Below are positions 11,056 through 22,360 of a stretch of 64,000 nucleotides of DNA, in pieces; within the stretch, counting starts at the first letter, position 1; every line of letters begins with the position of its first letter. A program made the translations under genes and the position numbers. The notes beneath the pieces were generated by a model, which had not been told where the DNA came from, made no database searches, and saw only the letters and a list, made by a program, of their open reading frames with translations. This stretch comes from Lolium rigidum (lineage: Eukaryota > Streptophyta > Magnoliopsida > Poales > Poaceae), in assembly GCF_022539505.1 (NCBI RefSeq), contig NC_061514.1, forward strand, positions 341,728,644 through 341,792,643, given 5' to 3'.

Positions 11056-14000
11056 TCAATGGATACCTAGCACATGGTCTATGGTCGTTCGTTCATTGGA
11101 CGGACGAGTACTATGCTCGGCATAGCTACCCTTCACAAAGAACTCAGCGTCCATCCGAAGAAGTTCATCCATCATATCTTCGGCTACAGGAGTCACCAGA
11201 TCATCAATTTTGCCCACATTTCTCTTTTTCTTCGACATTTTAGCCAGGCACGTGGGAACAATTTGATTCATGGGCAATTTTGGATAGCAAATGTTTATCA
11301 TCATCATAGCAAATCTTGCGCCAGCAGAGAGTTGAGCCCGCACAAAGCCATGGATTCGAGGAGCATCTCGAAATTTTTCCATTAATGCAGGAAGAGTTTC
11401 TGGCATCTTGTTGCGAGGAAACATGGTTCCATAAACTAAAAATAAAGTCTTCGTACAGAAGTCAAGGAAATCACGGACCTGAGCTGCGCGATCTTGGAAT
11501 CTGACAATTTGGCGGGTACGCTCAGGAGTAACCCAAAAGTTAGAACCATGTTGTGCAGCCAGTCTGAGCAAAATATTGGTTCGAGCTTCAACACGTTGAT
11601 CTTCGGCAGCAGTATCCAAAAATGAGCCTGGTACAGCAAATAAACTGTCAAGGAAGGAAAAATAGTGAAAACAACATTCAGCATGATTATGAACAGGAAA
11701 CATACCTGTCATGTCCAAGCTGGCGTCAGTCATTAGCTGAAGCATATAATTTTCTCGAGAGGAAGCTTCGGTAGCCTCAGCAACAGCAGCATCCTTTGCA
11801 GCAATGGCTTCTTTTGCCTGTTGAAGAGCGATATTCTCCCTTTCAGATGCTTGTCGAGATTGTTCCATCATCGCAAGAGTTTGTTTCTTCATGGATTGAA
11901 GTTGTTGGCGCAGTTCTTGCAAATCTTGCGACAAATGATGTCTTGACGAACCTTCGATGAGGTTATCGTTGACTAGTGTTTTCTTCGAGAAGGAGGAAGC
12001 AGGAGAAGTATCGGCAGAATGAGGATTGGCAGAGTAGTTATCAAACACCAACTGGAAAAGAAAATTCCAATATCAAAGGATGGCACAAGACAGAATTCCA
12101 TTGATCTTCAAGAAATTTACATGGATATTACAGAGGAGTTCTTCAAAAGGATTACTAAGATAATTGTCGCCAAAGCTAATATGGCGACAATAGCTAAAGA
12201 AATAGAGAAAATAAAAATAAGGGGCATTCAACTAGACCTCCGGCTTTGATGAGCTAGGAGTTGAAGATGGCTTGATCCCGAGATAAGACAGGATTTTCTT
12301 CGTGTTGGGCTTTGCTGCCTTGATCAACGATCGCCATTTTGTTTGTTCTATCTGTTCTGTGTCGCCTACTTTCGCCCAGTCGATAGTTTGTTGGCTATCA
12401 GCGACCAAGGCAACAGTGCTTTCCACAGCAATTTTCATGTTCTCCTGGCGCATCTTCAGTCCAAGATCTTCTGGTGGATTGAAGTCCTTGGCAAGAGCAA
12501 GGAAAGTCTTGGGTTCCGTTTTCTTCGGGAAGAAAAAGGGGAACAGCCGTGACAATCCTGCGTCAGCTTGTTCAATGCCTTCGCGAGCTTCGGTTCCATG
12601 AAATTCAAGGACAGCGAGCGCATCAAGAAGAGGATCGTCATCAGGATCTTCAAGCTCGAATTCTTGGTTTGTCTTACCTGTCGCAAAAATATATGTTGGT
12701 CGACAGTAAGTAAAGTAAAAAATATAAAAATAACAAAAGAGAGAGCAGGTCTAAGAAAAATAGAATGGATCGACAAAATTACCGACAAAGCGCCGGTTCT
12801 GCGCGATCAAGCGCTTGATGATCGCCTTTTCACGAGTAGCCTGCGCGGCTTTGTGCTCGTTCAAAGCAGTTTCGACATCATCAAGTCTTTTTTGAAGGTC
12901 TTTGACACCAGCAGCTTCTGCCTTGGCTTTATCAGCCTCCGCTTTAGCATTGCTAGCATCAAGTTCAGCCTTCTTGCGAGCCGCTTCACTTTGCTCTAAT
13001 TTCTGAGTAAGCGTGTCAACTAACTTGTTGGCTTCTGCAAGTTTTTCTGCCAAAATAGTCAAGGATCGTCAAAATTGCAACAAAACAGGAGCAAGAAGTT
13101 ATAAACAAGAACCAGCAAAAAATTATTACCTTCAGTCTGGCTGGCATACTCACAGTACCCAACGAATTGGGCACCGATGCGAATAAGGTCTTTGATCATA
13201 GGCTGTCAAAGAAGAATAAAGAAAGAAAATGTCGGTATGGGAAAAATATGATGGCATAAAAAAGCAAACAGAGGAAATATAGACAGTGACAAGAAAAATA
13301 AGAACTTACATCATCCAAGAGAGGGTTAGAGGAGCTACTCAATTGGAGGGTAGGCTCCGGGATCGTTTCAATCCTCGTCCTTTTCGGTGAAGGGACAAGG
13401 GGGCTTGAAGGAGGAGTAGGAGCGCCGACGTCTTGTTGAGGAGGCGAGGATTCCTCTCCTTCAACTGGTGTCTCCGAAACAACTAGAGTATGTGACGTAC
13501 TCGTTCGAGCAGCCACATCAAAAGCTGGTACTTCTCCCTCATCATCACTGCGATTAAATGTTGGCAGCATAAAAAGCAAGATAGAAAAAATCTTCGAGTA
13601 CAAAAATAAAAAAAAAGTGACTTACGAACTGATGAGGGCCTCGAGGTATGGATCATAAGTTGCCTTCTGACGTGAAGGAGCAACTTCTTCGGCTTTGGAG
13701 GTGCCGGAATCTTCGACATCATTCCTCTTCCTTTTGTTCTTGGGAGAAACAGCAGGAGGAGGAGATTGTGCCGATGCAGTGCCTTCAGAGGCAGCCTCCT
13801 TTTCAGAAGATCCCGCAGATTTGTGAGAATCTGCGGGTTCATTCACAAAAGAGGGGGCATCTTGGTTGTCGTCGGTGACAATGGCCCTTTCCTCGACTTC
13901 TCCACCTTCAGGAAGGGGAGGAAGCGAGACAAGATTTGGATGGTTCTGTACAAAAACAGGGGAAGATGTCAAAAAAGGAGTTACAAAAGATAGCGAGGCA

Positions 14001-14920
14001 ATAACAAATCAATCGACAAAGTTTACCTTGGGAAGCGCATTGGTGGCGATGTACGGCTTTACACGACAAGAAGAAGGGACAGGATCTTTTTTGCTGAGAG
14101 AGGAGATTTTCCGGACAAGCTTCTCTAAGTCCTTGACCTCCAAATCTGCTGACAGCCGATCTGCGTCCTTGTCGCCAGCATACTTCCAAAGAGGGTATTT
14201 GCGAGCCTGAAGAGGCTGCACTCTAGTTCTAAGAAAGTATGTTGTGATTTGGATACCTGACAACTCTTTGCCGCGAGTATTTTGCAACTCACGGATGCGA
14301 GTCATCAAGGCCTCTGTCGATGTTTTTTCTTCCTCGGTAGCCTCTGCATCCCAGGAGCGGCGGCGAAGGATTTTCTCGGCACCATCGAAAGGAGGGATGT
14401 TGTCTTCAGCACATCCATGGTTTTCCTCCTGAATGTACAACCATTTCTTGCGCCACCCTTGAACTGAGTCAGGGAGTTTGACGTCGAAGTAATCGACTGT
14501 GGGGCGAACGGAAATAACAACGCCGCCTATATTATAGGCGACATTGGGAGAGCCATTGCGGCGACAAAAGAAAATGCGCTTCCATAGCGCCCAGTTAGGC
14601 TGGACGCCAAGGAAGGCTTCACAGAGGGTGATGAAAATAGAGATATGGAGGATAGAATTGGGCGTGAGGTGGTGAAGTTGAAGGCCATAAACAAAAAGCA
14701 ATCAGCGGAGGAAAGGATGAATGGGGGCGGAAAGACCGCGGATGAGATGGTCGATGAAACTTACCCGATACCCCATTGGAGGGGTTGGGTAGCTTTCTTC
14801 ACTAGGGAAGCACAACACTTTGGGCTTCTTGTTAATCCCTAGCTTCTTCAAGAGGTTGATGTCCTGAGTGGAAATTTTGGACCTTTCCCACTCCGCGCTT
14901 CCCAGATCTGCGGCAGCCAT
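11056..14920 (-). pseudogene. Tat-A antisense gene, eight exons, one in-frame stop
   Basis: Spliced gene opposite to gag-pol. Exons: 14920-14027, 13945-13626, 13547-13310, 13202-13130, 13046-12783, 12677-12238, 12051-11706, 11627-11056. Every intron is GT-AG, phases agree at all junctions, total 3147 nt (1048 codons plus stop). Donors include GTAAAC, GTAAGT twice and GTATGT; acceptors include TTTTTGTACAG and TTTTCTTTTCCAG; intron 6 has a weak GTCTAG donor. Exon 1 resembles the family called 'putative gypsy type transposon' (LLFVYGLQLHHLTPNSILHI). Exon 2 has a basic KNKRKR stretch, exons 5 and 7 are coiled-coil-like (Ala/Lys/Glu heptads), and exon 8 is a globular part of unknown role. A TGA at 14702-14704 replaces a Gly codon of Tat-C. 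The start is ATG in MAAADLGSAEWERSK; the frame is also open upstream. Function unknown. Confidence 0.82.
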
Positions 14921-15091
14921 TGACGATTCAGGCGTACTGTGCTTGATCAGCCGACGCGGTGGCATCAACAATGGCGCAGGAATGCAGCTTGGAGAAGATG
15001 AGTTTCGGAAGTTGTGGGACGCAGGAGGAGGTTTTGTAGAGGAGAGCAGGAGAACGGCGCGGGCGGAAGTGCTCGAGGAAGAAGAAGGAGA

Positions 15092-15104
15092 TCTTATATA
15101 GAGG
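15092..15104 (-). promoter_or_regulatory. Candidate TATA box of the antisense gene
   Basis: CTCTATATAAGAT reads on the minus strand about 170 bp before the antisense ATG (14920), which suits a plant core promoter with a leader of about 140 nt. Tat-C has CATCTATTTAAGG at the matching place (55133-55144, minus). Confidence 0.55.
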
Positions 15105-15410
15105 TGCGGCGAAGCGGCGGACCGTTGGATGGAAAAAGTGTGCGGCAGATGATAACCACGTGGAAACAAGGGTAAAAAAGTATTTTAACACTGGAGAAGT
15201 TACGGTACGTGCGCCAGGAAAAGCGGAGGACGTGTGTCTCCCACTTACACGATGTGTCAAGATAGTGGATACTTTGGGCCCGCAAGGCAGTGGGAGAAAA
15301 CCTCTCGCGATTTTCGGACTCGTAATCGTGGCTATCGTCAGCAATAACGTCACCTTGGCAGAAAGAGAAATTCGACTCAATAGCTGCATAAAAAGGCGAC
15401 ATGCACAAGT

Positions 15411-15713
15411 ATTGGAGAGCCTTTGATCAAATACAAGTTTTTGGTCAAATGCTCGGGGGCTACTTTGAAAAAATGAAAAGATCAAGAAATACAAAATAGA
15501 AATGGCGTGAGCCTATGATCAAATACAAATATTTGTTCATAGCCTCGGGGGCTACTCCCATCGGGAGCGCTGTTCGCGCACCCGAGAAATTATAAAACTT
15601 CGGGAGGGAGAGAAAATATAATGGCATAAGGCGTGGAGCCTACAACCAAGCACAAGTTCTTGGCTGTAGCCTCGGGGGCTACTCCCATCAGGAACGCTGT
15701 TCGCGTGCCCGAT
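15411..15713 (+). repeat. Tat-A 3' region tandem repeats with CTCGGGGGCTAC
   Basis: Three diverged units end in CTCGGGGGCTAC at 15452, 15544 and 15671 (spacings 92 and 127 bp). Each begins with a GAGCCT.TGATCAAATACAA-like stretch; two go on to CCCATCGGGAGCGCTGTTCGCG-type sequence. The same 12-mer stands as part of the tract before the 3' LTR (16342-16353). Tat-B and Tat-C have the same arrangement. Confidence 0.85.
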
Positions 15714-16339
15714 GAAATTGTAAAAAAGAAAAGAAAGAATGAAAAGAAGAAAGATAGAAGAGCAAAAGAGTATATTTCGAGTTATAAATAACTCTGCATA
15801 TACTCCCATCGGGAGAGCAATATAAGTCATCTTTGACTCAATAAAATGTGCCATTCCAACAGCCGAATAAGCACTCGACAATATATTCTCAGAACGTCAA
15901 AGTTGCGATCAATTTCTGAATGCCGCAAAACTTTGCGAAGGTAAGACCCCAGATCCATTCTGTGAGGCGTGGCGCCGTCTCTGACGTCGGTTTGCTACTT
16001 TTATCCGTATCAACAGATACGAAGAAAAATCCTAACGGACGCGTTAGGTACCCGATAAATATGACTCGGGACTCGATAGAATGGTAAGACCTTAAGCGGC
16101 ACCTGTCGAAGTTTACACCGATATCCCGAAATCATGTCCAGGGACGTGATTTTGAAGTAGGTTTTTGCGGATTTCCACTAGAGCGAGTTAACTAGTACCG
16201 ATCCGTCAGATGAACTAGCCCCAACTACCATTATCCCTGTACAATATAGAAATTTATGTGAAGAAATATAGAAAAGTTTTAAAGTTGTCGAGTAAAAATA
16301 AACAGTGGAGATTTTCCTTGACTCTACGATTCAAGCAAA
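15714..16339. other. Tat-A 3' untranslated region
   Basis: No gene seen. It is shared with Tat-B and Tat-C (for example GACGCGTTAGGTACCCGATA near 16040) and ends at the polypurine tract. Confidence 0.65.
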
Positions 16340-16353
16340 ATCTCGGGGGCTAC
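16340..16353 (+). other. Tat-A polypurine-tract region
   Basis: ATCTCGGGGGCTAC lies immediately before the 3' LTR and is the expected start site of plus-strand DNA synthesis. Its purine core is only GGGGG, and it matches the three upstream repeat copies. Confidence 0.65.
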
Positions 16354-16737
16354 TGACATAGGCATCCCCAATGGGCCTGCCGAAGATAGTACCCGGGGTT
16401 TACTGAAGGCCCACTACTCGAAGAATAAGAAGATTCGGAAGCCCAAGATATTGTTAAGGAAAGCTAGAGTTGTAATAGGAAGCAGTATTTGTAATCTTGC
16501 GGGAGGAGTTAGAAATCTTCCCGGACTCTGTAACTTGTACATTACGAATCCCTCGGCTCCACCTCCTATATAAGGGGGGGGCGAGGGACGAAGAAATCAT
16601 CGAATCATTGTTTCTAAAACCCTAGTTTCATAATCGTCGAGTACTTTCGGCTGAAACCTTCGAGATCTACTTGCCCTCTACTTCCAACTAAACCCTAGTC
16701 TACAATCCGTAGGCATTGATAAGTTAATCCCTTGTCA
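16354..16737 (+). repeat. Tat-A 3' LTR (384 bp)
   Basis: Same termini as the 5' LTR, followed directly by the CATGG duplication at 16738-16742. Confidence 0.95.
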
Positions 16738-16742
16738 CATGG
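16738..16742. repeat. Target-site duplication of Tat-A, right copy
   Basis: CATGG, identical to 3606-3610. Confidence 0.95.
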
Positions 16743-17104
16743 CGTTTAAGCAAGATTTTAGCAATTGTATTCAGTTTTTCTATCATAGCACTCATAACTT
16801 TTCCCGTTCTTGATTCTCTATAATTATTATACAATTCAATAAGCTCCAAATAGGTTGTAGGTTCTCCCATAATAGCAGTTTTTAATTTTTCGGTTTTTCA
16901 AAATTTTATGAATTTTCGGGTATATAGGAAAAATAAAACAAAACAAAAAGAAACTAGACAAAAGTAAACTAAGCAAAATAATACTAGACAGAAATAAACT
17001 AAGCACAAATAAACTAAACAAAAGTAAACTAAGCAAAACAAAATAAAATAAAATAGAGAGAGAGGTAGAGTGTACTCCCCGGCAACGGCGCCAGAAAATA
17101 GTCT
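16743..17104 (-). mobile_element. W-minus interior next to its 5' LTR
   Basis: Resumes W-minus after Tat-A. It is AT-rich leader sequence without a gene, with several imperfect AAACTAAGCAAAA repeats near 16960-17040. Confidence 0.8.
17076..17093 (-). other. W-minus primer binding site, tRNA-Asp type
   Basis: On the minus strand TGGCGCCGTTGCCGGGGA follows the LTR end (ATCA) after a short gap. It is complementary to the 3' end of plant tRNA-Asp(GUC) including CCA, as I recall that tRNA. It fixes the orientation of W-minus. Confidence 0.85.
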
Positions 17105-18635
17105 TGATGACCCACAAGTATAGGGGATCGCAACAGTCTTCGAGGGAAGTAAAACCCAAATTTATTGATTCGACACAAGGGGAGGTAAAGAATACTTATA
17201 AGCCTTAACAACTGAGTTGTCAATTCAGCTGCACCTGGAAAAGCACTAGTAACAGGGGTGATGTGAAAGTAGCAGTAATATGGGAGCAATAGTAAAAGTA
17301 ACACAGCAGCAGTAATAGTAATATGAGAGCAATGGCACCAGAAAATAGTTGATACTACTTCCAATGTCATATAGAACGAGTATATGATGATGAGAGATGG
17401 ACCGGGGTTCCCAGCTATCTACACTAGTGGTAACTCTCCAATAACAAGTGTCGGGTGAACAAATTACAGTCGGGCAATTGATAGGATTGAAATAGCATTA
17501 AGACAGAACATCAAGATCATTAATCATGTAGGCATGTTTTCCATATATAGTCATACATGCTCGCAATGAGAAACTTGTACAACATCTTTTGTCCTACCAG
17601 CCGGTGGCAGCTGGGCCTCTAGGGAATCTATCGGAAATTAAGGTACTCCTTTTAATAGAGCACCGGAGCAAAGCATTAACACTCCGTGAAAACATGTGAT
17701 CCTCATATCTAAGCCTTCCCCACCAGTTGTCCCAATTTCTGTCACTTTGGGGCCTTTGGTTCCGGACATAGACATGTGCATACAACTTGTAGATACAATC
17801 TAAGCAATAAGTATAGAGCTTAAATCTAAGATCATGCCACTCGGGCCCTAGTGACAAGCATTAAACACAACAAGATTACAGCAACAATAACTTCATAAAC
17901 TTTGTAGATAGACAATCATAATGGAACAATCCATCGGATCCCGATAAACACAACACCGATTACATCAGATGAATCTCAATCATGTAAGGCAGCTCATCAG
18001 ATCATTGTATTGAAGTACATGGGGTGGAGAATACCAACTAGCTACAGCTCGAACCCGTAGTCCATGGGGAAACTACTCACGGAGCATGATGGAGGCGGTG
18101 GCGTTGATGGAGATGGCTTCCGGGGGCACTTTCCCGTCCCGGCAGGGTGCCGAAACAGAGACTTCTGTCCCCCGAATTGGAGTTTCGCGATGGTGGTGGC
18201 GCCCCTGGAGTCTTTCTGGAGTTTCGTCAATTGGTGTCGATGTTTTAGGTCAGGACGACTTAAATAGGCGAAGAGTCGGAGTCGGAGGGGCCACGGGGCC
18301 TCCTCACACTACGGGGGCGCGCCTCCCCTTGGGCCGCGCCACCCACACGTGTGGGGCCCCCCAGGGCACCCCTCTGGTCCCCCTCTGACTTTCTGGAAGG
18401 TTCCGGGAAAAATAAGAAGTTGGGTCTTCGTTTCGTCGAATTCCGAGAATATTGCCCGAACAGCCTTTCTGGAACCAAAAACAACAGAAAACAGACAACT
18501 GGCCCTTCGGCATCTCGTTAATAGGTTAGTTCCGGAAAATGCATAAAACATTATAAAGTGCAAGCAAAACATGTAAGTATTGTCATAAAACAAGCATGGA
18601 ACATCAGAAATTATAGGTACGTTGGAGACGTATCA
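17105..18635 (-). repeat. W-minus 5' LTR (1531 bp)
   Basis: Read on the minus strand it starts TGATACGTCTCCAACGTA and ends GTGGGTCATCA, so the ends form a TGAT/ATCA inverted repeat. It aligns over its whole length with the W-plus LTR (34943-36334 plus 56763-56891). The adjoining bases 18636-18640 are CCCCC; the matching duplication would lie left of the window. Confidence 0.92.
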
Positions 18636-18640
18636 CCCCC

Positions 18641-19610
18641 GGAAAGCATCTCCATCGACACCACCGCCATCTTCATCAACGCTGCTGTCTCCCATGAGGA
18701 GGGAGTAGTTCTCCATCGAGGCTAAGGGTTGTACCGGTAGCTATGTGGTTAATCTCTCTCATATGTACTTCAATACAATGATCTCATGAGCTGCCTTACA
18801 TGATTGAGATTCATTAGAGTTTTGTATCACAATTCATCTATGTGTTACTCTAGTGATGTTATTAAAGTACTCTATTCCTCCTCCATGGTGTAACGGTGAC
18901 AGTGTGTGCATCATGTAGTACTTGGCGTAGGTTATGATTGTAATCTCTTGTAGATTATGAAGTTAATTATTGCTATGATAGTATTGATGTGATCTATTCC
19001 TCCTTCATAGTGTGATGGTGACAGTGTGCATGCTATGTTAGTACTTGGTGTAATTGTAATGATCTATCATGCACTCTAAGGTTATTTAAATATGAACATC
19101 GAATGTTGTGGAGCTCGTTAACTCCGGCATTGAGGTACTCTTGTAGCCCTACGCAATTAGTGGTGTTCATCATCTAACAAAAGAGTGTAGAGTGGTTTTA
19201 TTATGTGATCAATGTTGAGAGTGTCCACTAGTGAAAGTATGATCCCTAGGCCTTGTTTCCAAACACTGAAACTCCGTTTATTTACCTGTTCGTTGCATGT
19301 TTACTCGCTGCCATATTTTATTCAGATTGCTATTACCACTCATATACATCCATACTACTTGTATTTCACTATCTCTTCGCCGAACTAGTGCACCTATACA
19401 TCTGACAAGTGAATTAGGTGTGTTGGGGACACAAGAGACTTCTTGAATCGTGATTGCAGGGTTGCTTGAGAGGGATATCTTTGACCTCTTCCTCCCTGAG
19501 TTCGATAAACCTTGGGTGATCCACTTAAGGGAAACTTGCTGCTGTTCTACAAACCTCTGCTCTTGGAGGCCCAACACTGTCTACAAGAATAGAAGCACCC
19601 GTAGACATCA
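18641..19610 (+). repeat. 3' part of a related W-type LTR
   Basis: Begins inside an LTR (CCGGAAAGCATCTCCATC is the counterpart of a motif within the W LTRs) and ends GTAGACATCA, a W-type LTR end. W-minus was inserted into this LTR; its 5' part should lie beyond the left edge of the window. No reading frame of note. Confidence 0.75.
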
Positions 19611-20516
19611 GTACCCAGGGAACTTGCCGAGCACCACCTCAATTTGGACCCAGTGGCGAAACCAATCAAACAACCCTTGCGGCGTTTTTCGGAACCAGAC
19701 CGCAAGGCTATGCTGTCAGAAATCAATCGACTCAGAGAAGCTGGCTTCATCAAAGAACTGCATACGGAGGCCACATGGGTAGCTAACCCAGTATTGGTCC
19801 CGAAGAAAAAACACGAAAGTCCTTCGCATGTGCGTCGACTTCACGTGTCTCAATAAACATTGTCCAAAGGATCACTTTCCCCTCCCGAGGATCGATCAAA
19901 TTATCGACTCCACGGCAGGATGTGAACGTCTTTCCTTCTTGGATGCATATTCTGGTTATAACCAGATCAGACTAAAAGAAGATGGCGAGGTCAAAACAGC
20001 TTTTATAACACCTTATGGCGTGTTCTGCTATAGAACAATGCCTTTTGGTTTAAAAAACGCGGGAGCAACATATCAGCGGATGATGCAGAAGTGTCTTGCA
20101 ACACAGATTGGCAAAAACGTACAAGTGTATATCGACGATGTCGTCATAACAACAAAGAAGGGGTCAACTTTGATCGAGGATCTGAAGGAAACTTTCGACA
20201 ACCTTGATAAGTTCTGCCTTAAGTTGAACCCGACAAAGTGCTCCTTTGGTGTTCCTGCGGGAGAACTTCTCGGTTTCCTAGTTTCAGCAAGAGGGATCGA
20301 GGCCAATCCAGAGAAAATCCAAGCCATTGTAACAATGAGGAAGCCAACAAAGTTCAAAGAAATACAACAGTTGACTGGGCGAGTCGCAGCTTTGAGCAGA
20401 TTCGTCGCCAGGCTAGGAGAAAAGGCGTTACCGTTCTACGCTCTGATCAAGCAAGGAGAGGAGTTTCAGTGGAACGAAGAAGCAGACAGAACTTTCGAGG
20501 ATCTCAAGCGCACAAT
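19611..20516 (+). pseudogene. Tat-B reverse transcriptase fragment
   Basis: After a one-base shift near 19810 the RT frame stays open from 19828 to the deletion point. It includes LRMCVDFTCLNKHCPKDHFP, FGLKNAGATYQRMM and the YIDD box at 20128-20139, and runs to the EDLKRTI segment before RNase H. The downstream codons to 20649 belong to fused 3' non-coding sequence. This is the best-preserved RT in the window, but it has no start or partner domains. Confidence 0.88.
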
Positions 20517-20773
20517 TGTATTTTCGCGAGGATGGAACTGGATAGGCACTACAGTGCGCGTGCCAGAAAAAGCGGAGGACGTGTGCCCCCACTTGCGCAA
20601 CGTGTCAAACTGCCGCGGATTTTGGGTCCACCAGTCAGTGAAAGGATAAGAGTTCGTGTTTTTTAGATGAAGAGGACGTGGCTAACGTCAGCATTGATGT
20701 CACTTTGCCAGAGGAAATCTTCGACAACGACGATATGAAGACCGGTCAAAGAACACAAGTGATGATAATTTCG

Positions 20774-21074
20774 AGAGCCTTTGATCAAATACAAGTTTTT
20801 GATCAAATGCTCGGGGGGCTATTTTTGAAAAAAGGAAATTTCGGGAATGACAAAATAGAAATGGCGAGAGCCTATGATCAAATACAAGCATTTGTTCATA
20901 GCCTCGGGGGCTACTCCCATCGGGAGCGCTGGTCGCGCACCCGATAGAAATAAAAACTCAAGAAAAAAATGACGATATAGCGACATAAGGTGTTAAAGTG
21001 TTAAGCCTACAACCAAGTACAAGTCCTTGGCTGTAGCCTCGGGGGCTACTCCCATCGGGAACGCTGTTCGCGTG
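20774..21074 (+). repeat. Tat-B 3' tandem repeats
   Basis: Three units with CTCGGGGG near 20811, 20902 and 21037, in the same order as in Tat-A and Tat-C; the first has an extra G and lacks the TAC end. Confidence 0.8.
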
Positions 21075-21633
21075 GCCGATGAAATTATAAAGAGTATAAT
21101 GAGCATATTTCGAGTTATACAAATAACTCTTCATATACTCCTATCGGGAAGACAAGATAAGTCATCCGTTGACTCAATAAAATGTGCTATTCCTCTCTGA
21201 ATGCCGCAAAACTTTGCGAAGGTAAGACCCCAGATCTGTTCTGAGCGGCGTGGCACCGTCTCTGACGTCGGTTTGCTACTTTTTTCCGTATCAACAGATA
21301 CGAAGAAAAATCCTAACGGACGCGTTAGGTACCCGATAAAATATGACTGGGACTCGACATATGGTAATACCTTAAGCGGCACATGTCGGGTTAACACCAG
21401 TATCCCGAGATCATGTCCAGGGACGTGATCTTGAAGTAGGTTTTTGCGGATTGCCACTAGAGCAGTTAACTAGTACCTGACCCGTCAGATGAACTAGCCC
21501 CAACTATCATTATCCCTGTACAATATATAATTGTTTACCTAAAGATATGTGATGGCTTGAAATAGTTATTTGATGATTATAAAGTTGGAGATTTTCCCTG
21601 ATTCTTCGATTCAAGCAAAATCTCGGGGGCTAC

Positions 21634-22022
21634 TGACATAGGCATCCCCAATGGGCCTGCCAAAGAAGGTACCCGGGGTTTACTGAAGGCCCACAAGTCG
21701 GAGAATATGAAGTTCGGAAGCCCAGTTAGCATTAAGGAAAGTTAGAGTTGTATTAGAAAATATAGGGACTTGTAATTTTACGGGTTGAACTCAGAAAGTC
21801 TCCCAGAATCTGTACTCTTGTGTAACACGGTATCCTCGGCTCCGCCTCCTATATAAGGGGGATTCGAGGGACAAAGAGAGGATCGAATTCATTGTCAACA
21901 TAACCCTAGCTTCTTAATCGTCGAGTAGTTTTCGGCTGAAACCTTCGAGATCTACTTGCCCTCTACTACCAACTAAACCCTAGTCTACAATACGTAGGCA
22001 TTGATAAGTTAATCCCTTGTCA
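21634..22022 (+). repeat. Tat-B 3' LTR (389 bp)
   Basis: TGACATAGGC to CCCTTGTCA, preceded by CTCGGGGGCTAC and with a TATATAA box near 21851. It is more diverged from the Tat-A and Tat-C LTRs than those copies are within themselves. Confidence 0.92.
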
Positions 22023-22029
22023 GACATGA

Positions 22030-22360
22030 ACTTACCCATCTAGGTATCTTCTCTTCACACGACTTTACCTGTCAAAGGACCCCAATCTAATGCGGTAATA
22101 GCTCTATCAAAGATTGACAATCCTAGATATGTAAAGGTGAAGGTTTCCTGTTTACAATTGACCATATTAGCAATCCTCTCCTTTTCTAAGTCCATGCTCC
22201 CCAAAGCCATAACCTCACTCTTGCGAAAGTTGATGTGTGGCATGCTCTCAGAGCATATGAGCATATGAACTTAAGATTGGCAATCTCCTAAGGCTTTGGA
22301 TGGATCATGACAATCATGTCATCGCTGGCATATTAAAGATGAGTAACCTCTTTTGGAATA
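22030..22360 (-). pseudogene. LINE reverse transcriptase remnant
   Basis: On the minus strand the region near 22340-22300 reads VTHL*YASDDMIVMI, a decayed version of the QYADD catalytic box of plant L1-type RT (a stop replaces Gln and a Ser is inserted). After a frame change, 22264-22055 reads INFRKSEVMALG and FTYLGLSIFDRA, the palm/thumb region of the same RT. Both segments are in the right order for one gene. No poly-A tail or other LINE parts are visible. Confidence 0.7.

Larger units (their letters stand above)
3611..16737 (+). mobile_element. Tat-A: complete Tat-type gypsy LTR retrotransposon
   Basis: This 13.1-kb element is bounded by two near-identical LTRs (380 and 384 bp) and a 5-bp duplication. 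The order is LTR, primer site, gag, protease, reverse transcriptase-RNase H, archaeal-type RNase H, integrase, antisense gene, tandem repeats, polypurine tract, LTR. Two RNase H segments and an extra gene between integrase and the 3' LTR are hallmarks of the plant Tat lineage of Ty3/gypsy. The LTRs differ by three substitutions and one 4-bp indel (about 0.8 percent), so insertion was recent. Despite this, gag and pol carry several frameshifts and stops, so the copy was either mobilised in trans or decayed fast. It lies inside W-minus. Confidence 0.95.
19611..22022 (+). mobile_element. Tat-B: truncated, internally deleted Tat element
   Basis: Same family as Tat-A. It starts abruptly within the RT-leading segment at the very end of the W-type LTR, runs through RT, then jumps at about 20516 from the RNase H start to the 3' region (resembling 55238 onward in Tat-C). 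The second RNase H, integrase and antisense gene are missing. It ends with one 3' LTR. The 5' LTR and gag are absent. Confidence 0.9.

Noticed and set aside
22024..22028. GACAT as a proven target duplication of Tat-B
   Set aside because: The left part of Tat-B is missing and a 5-bp match near a junction is weak evidence.
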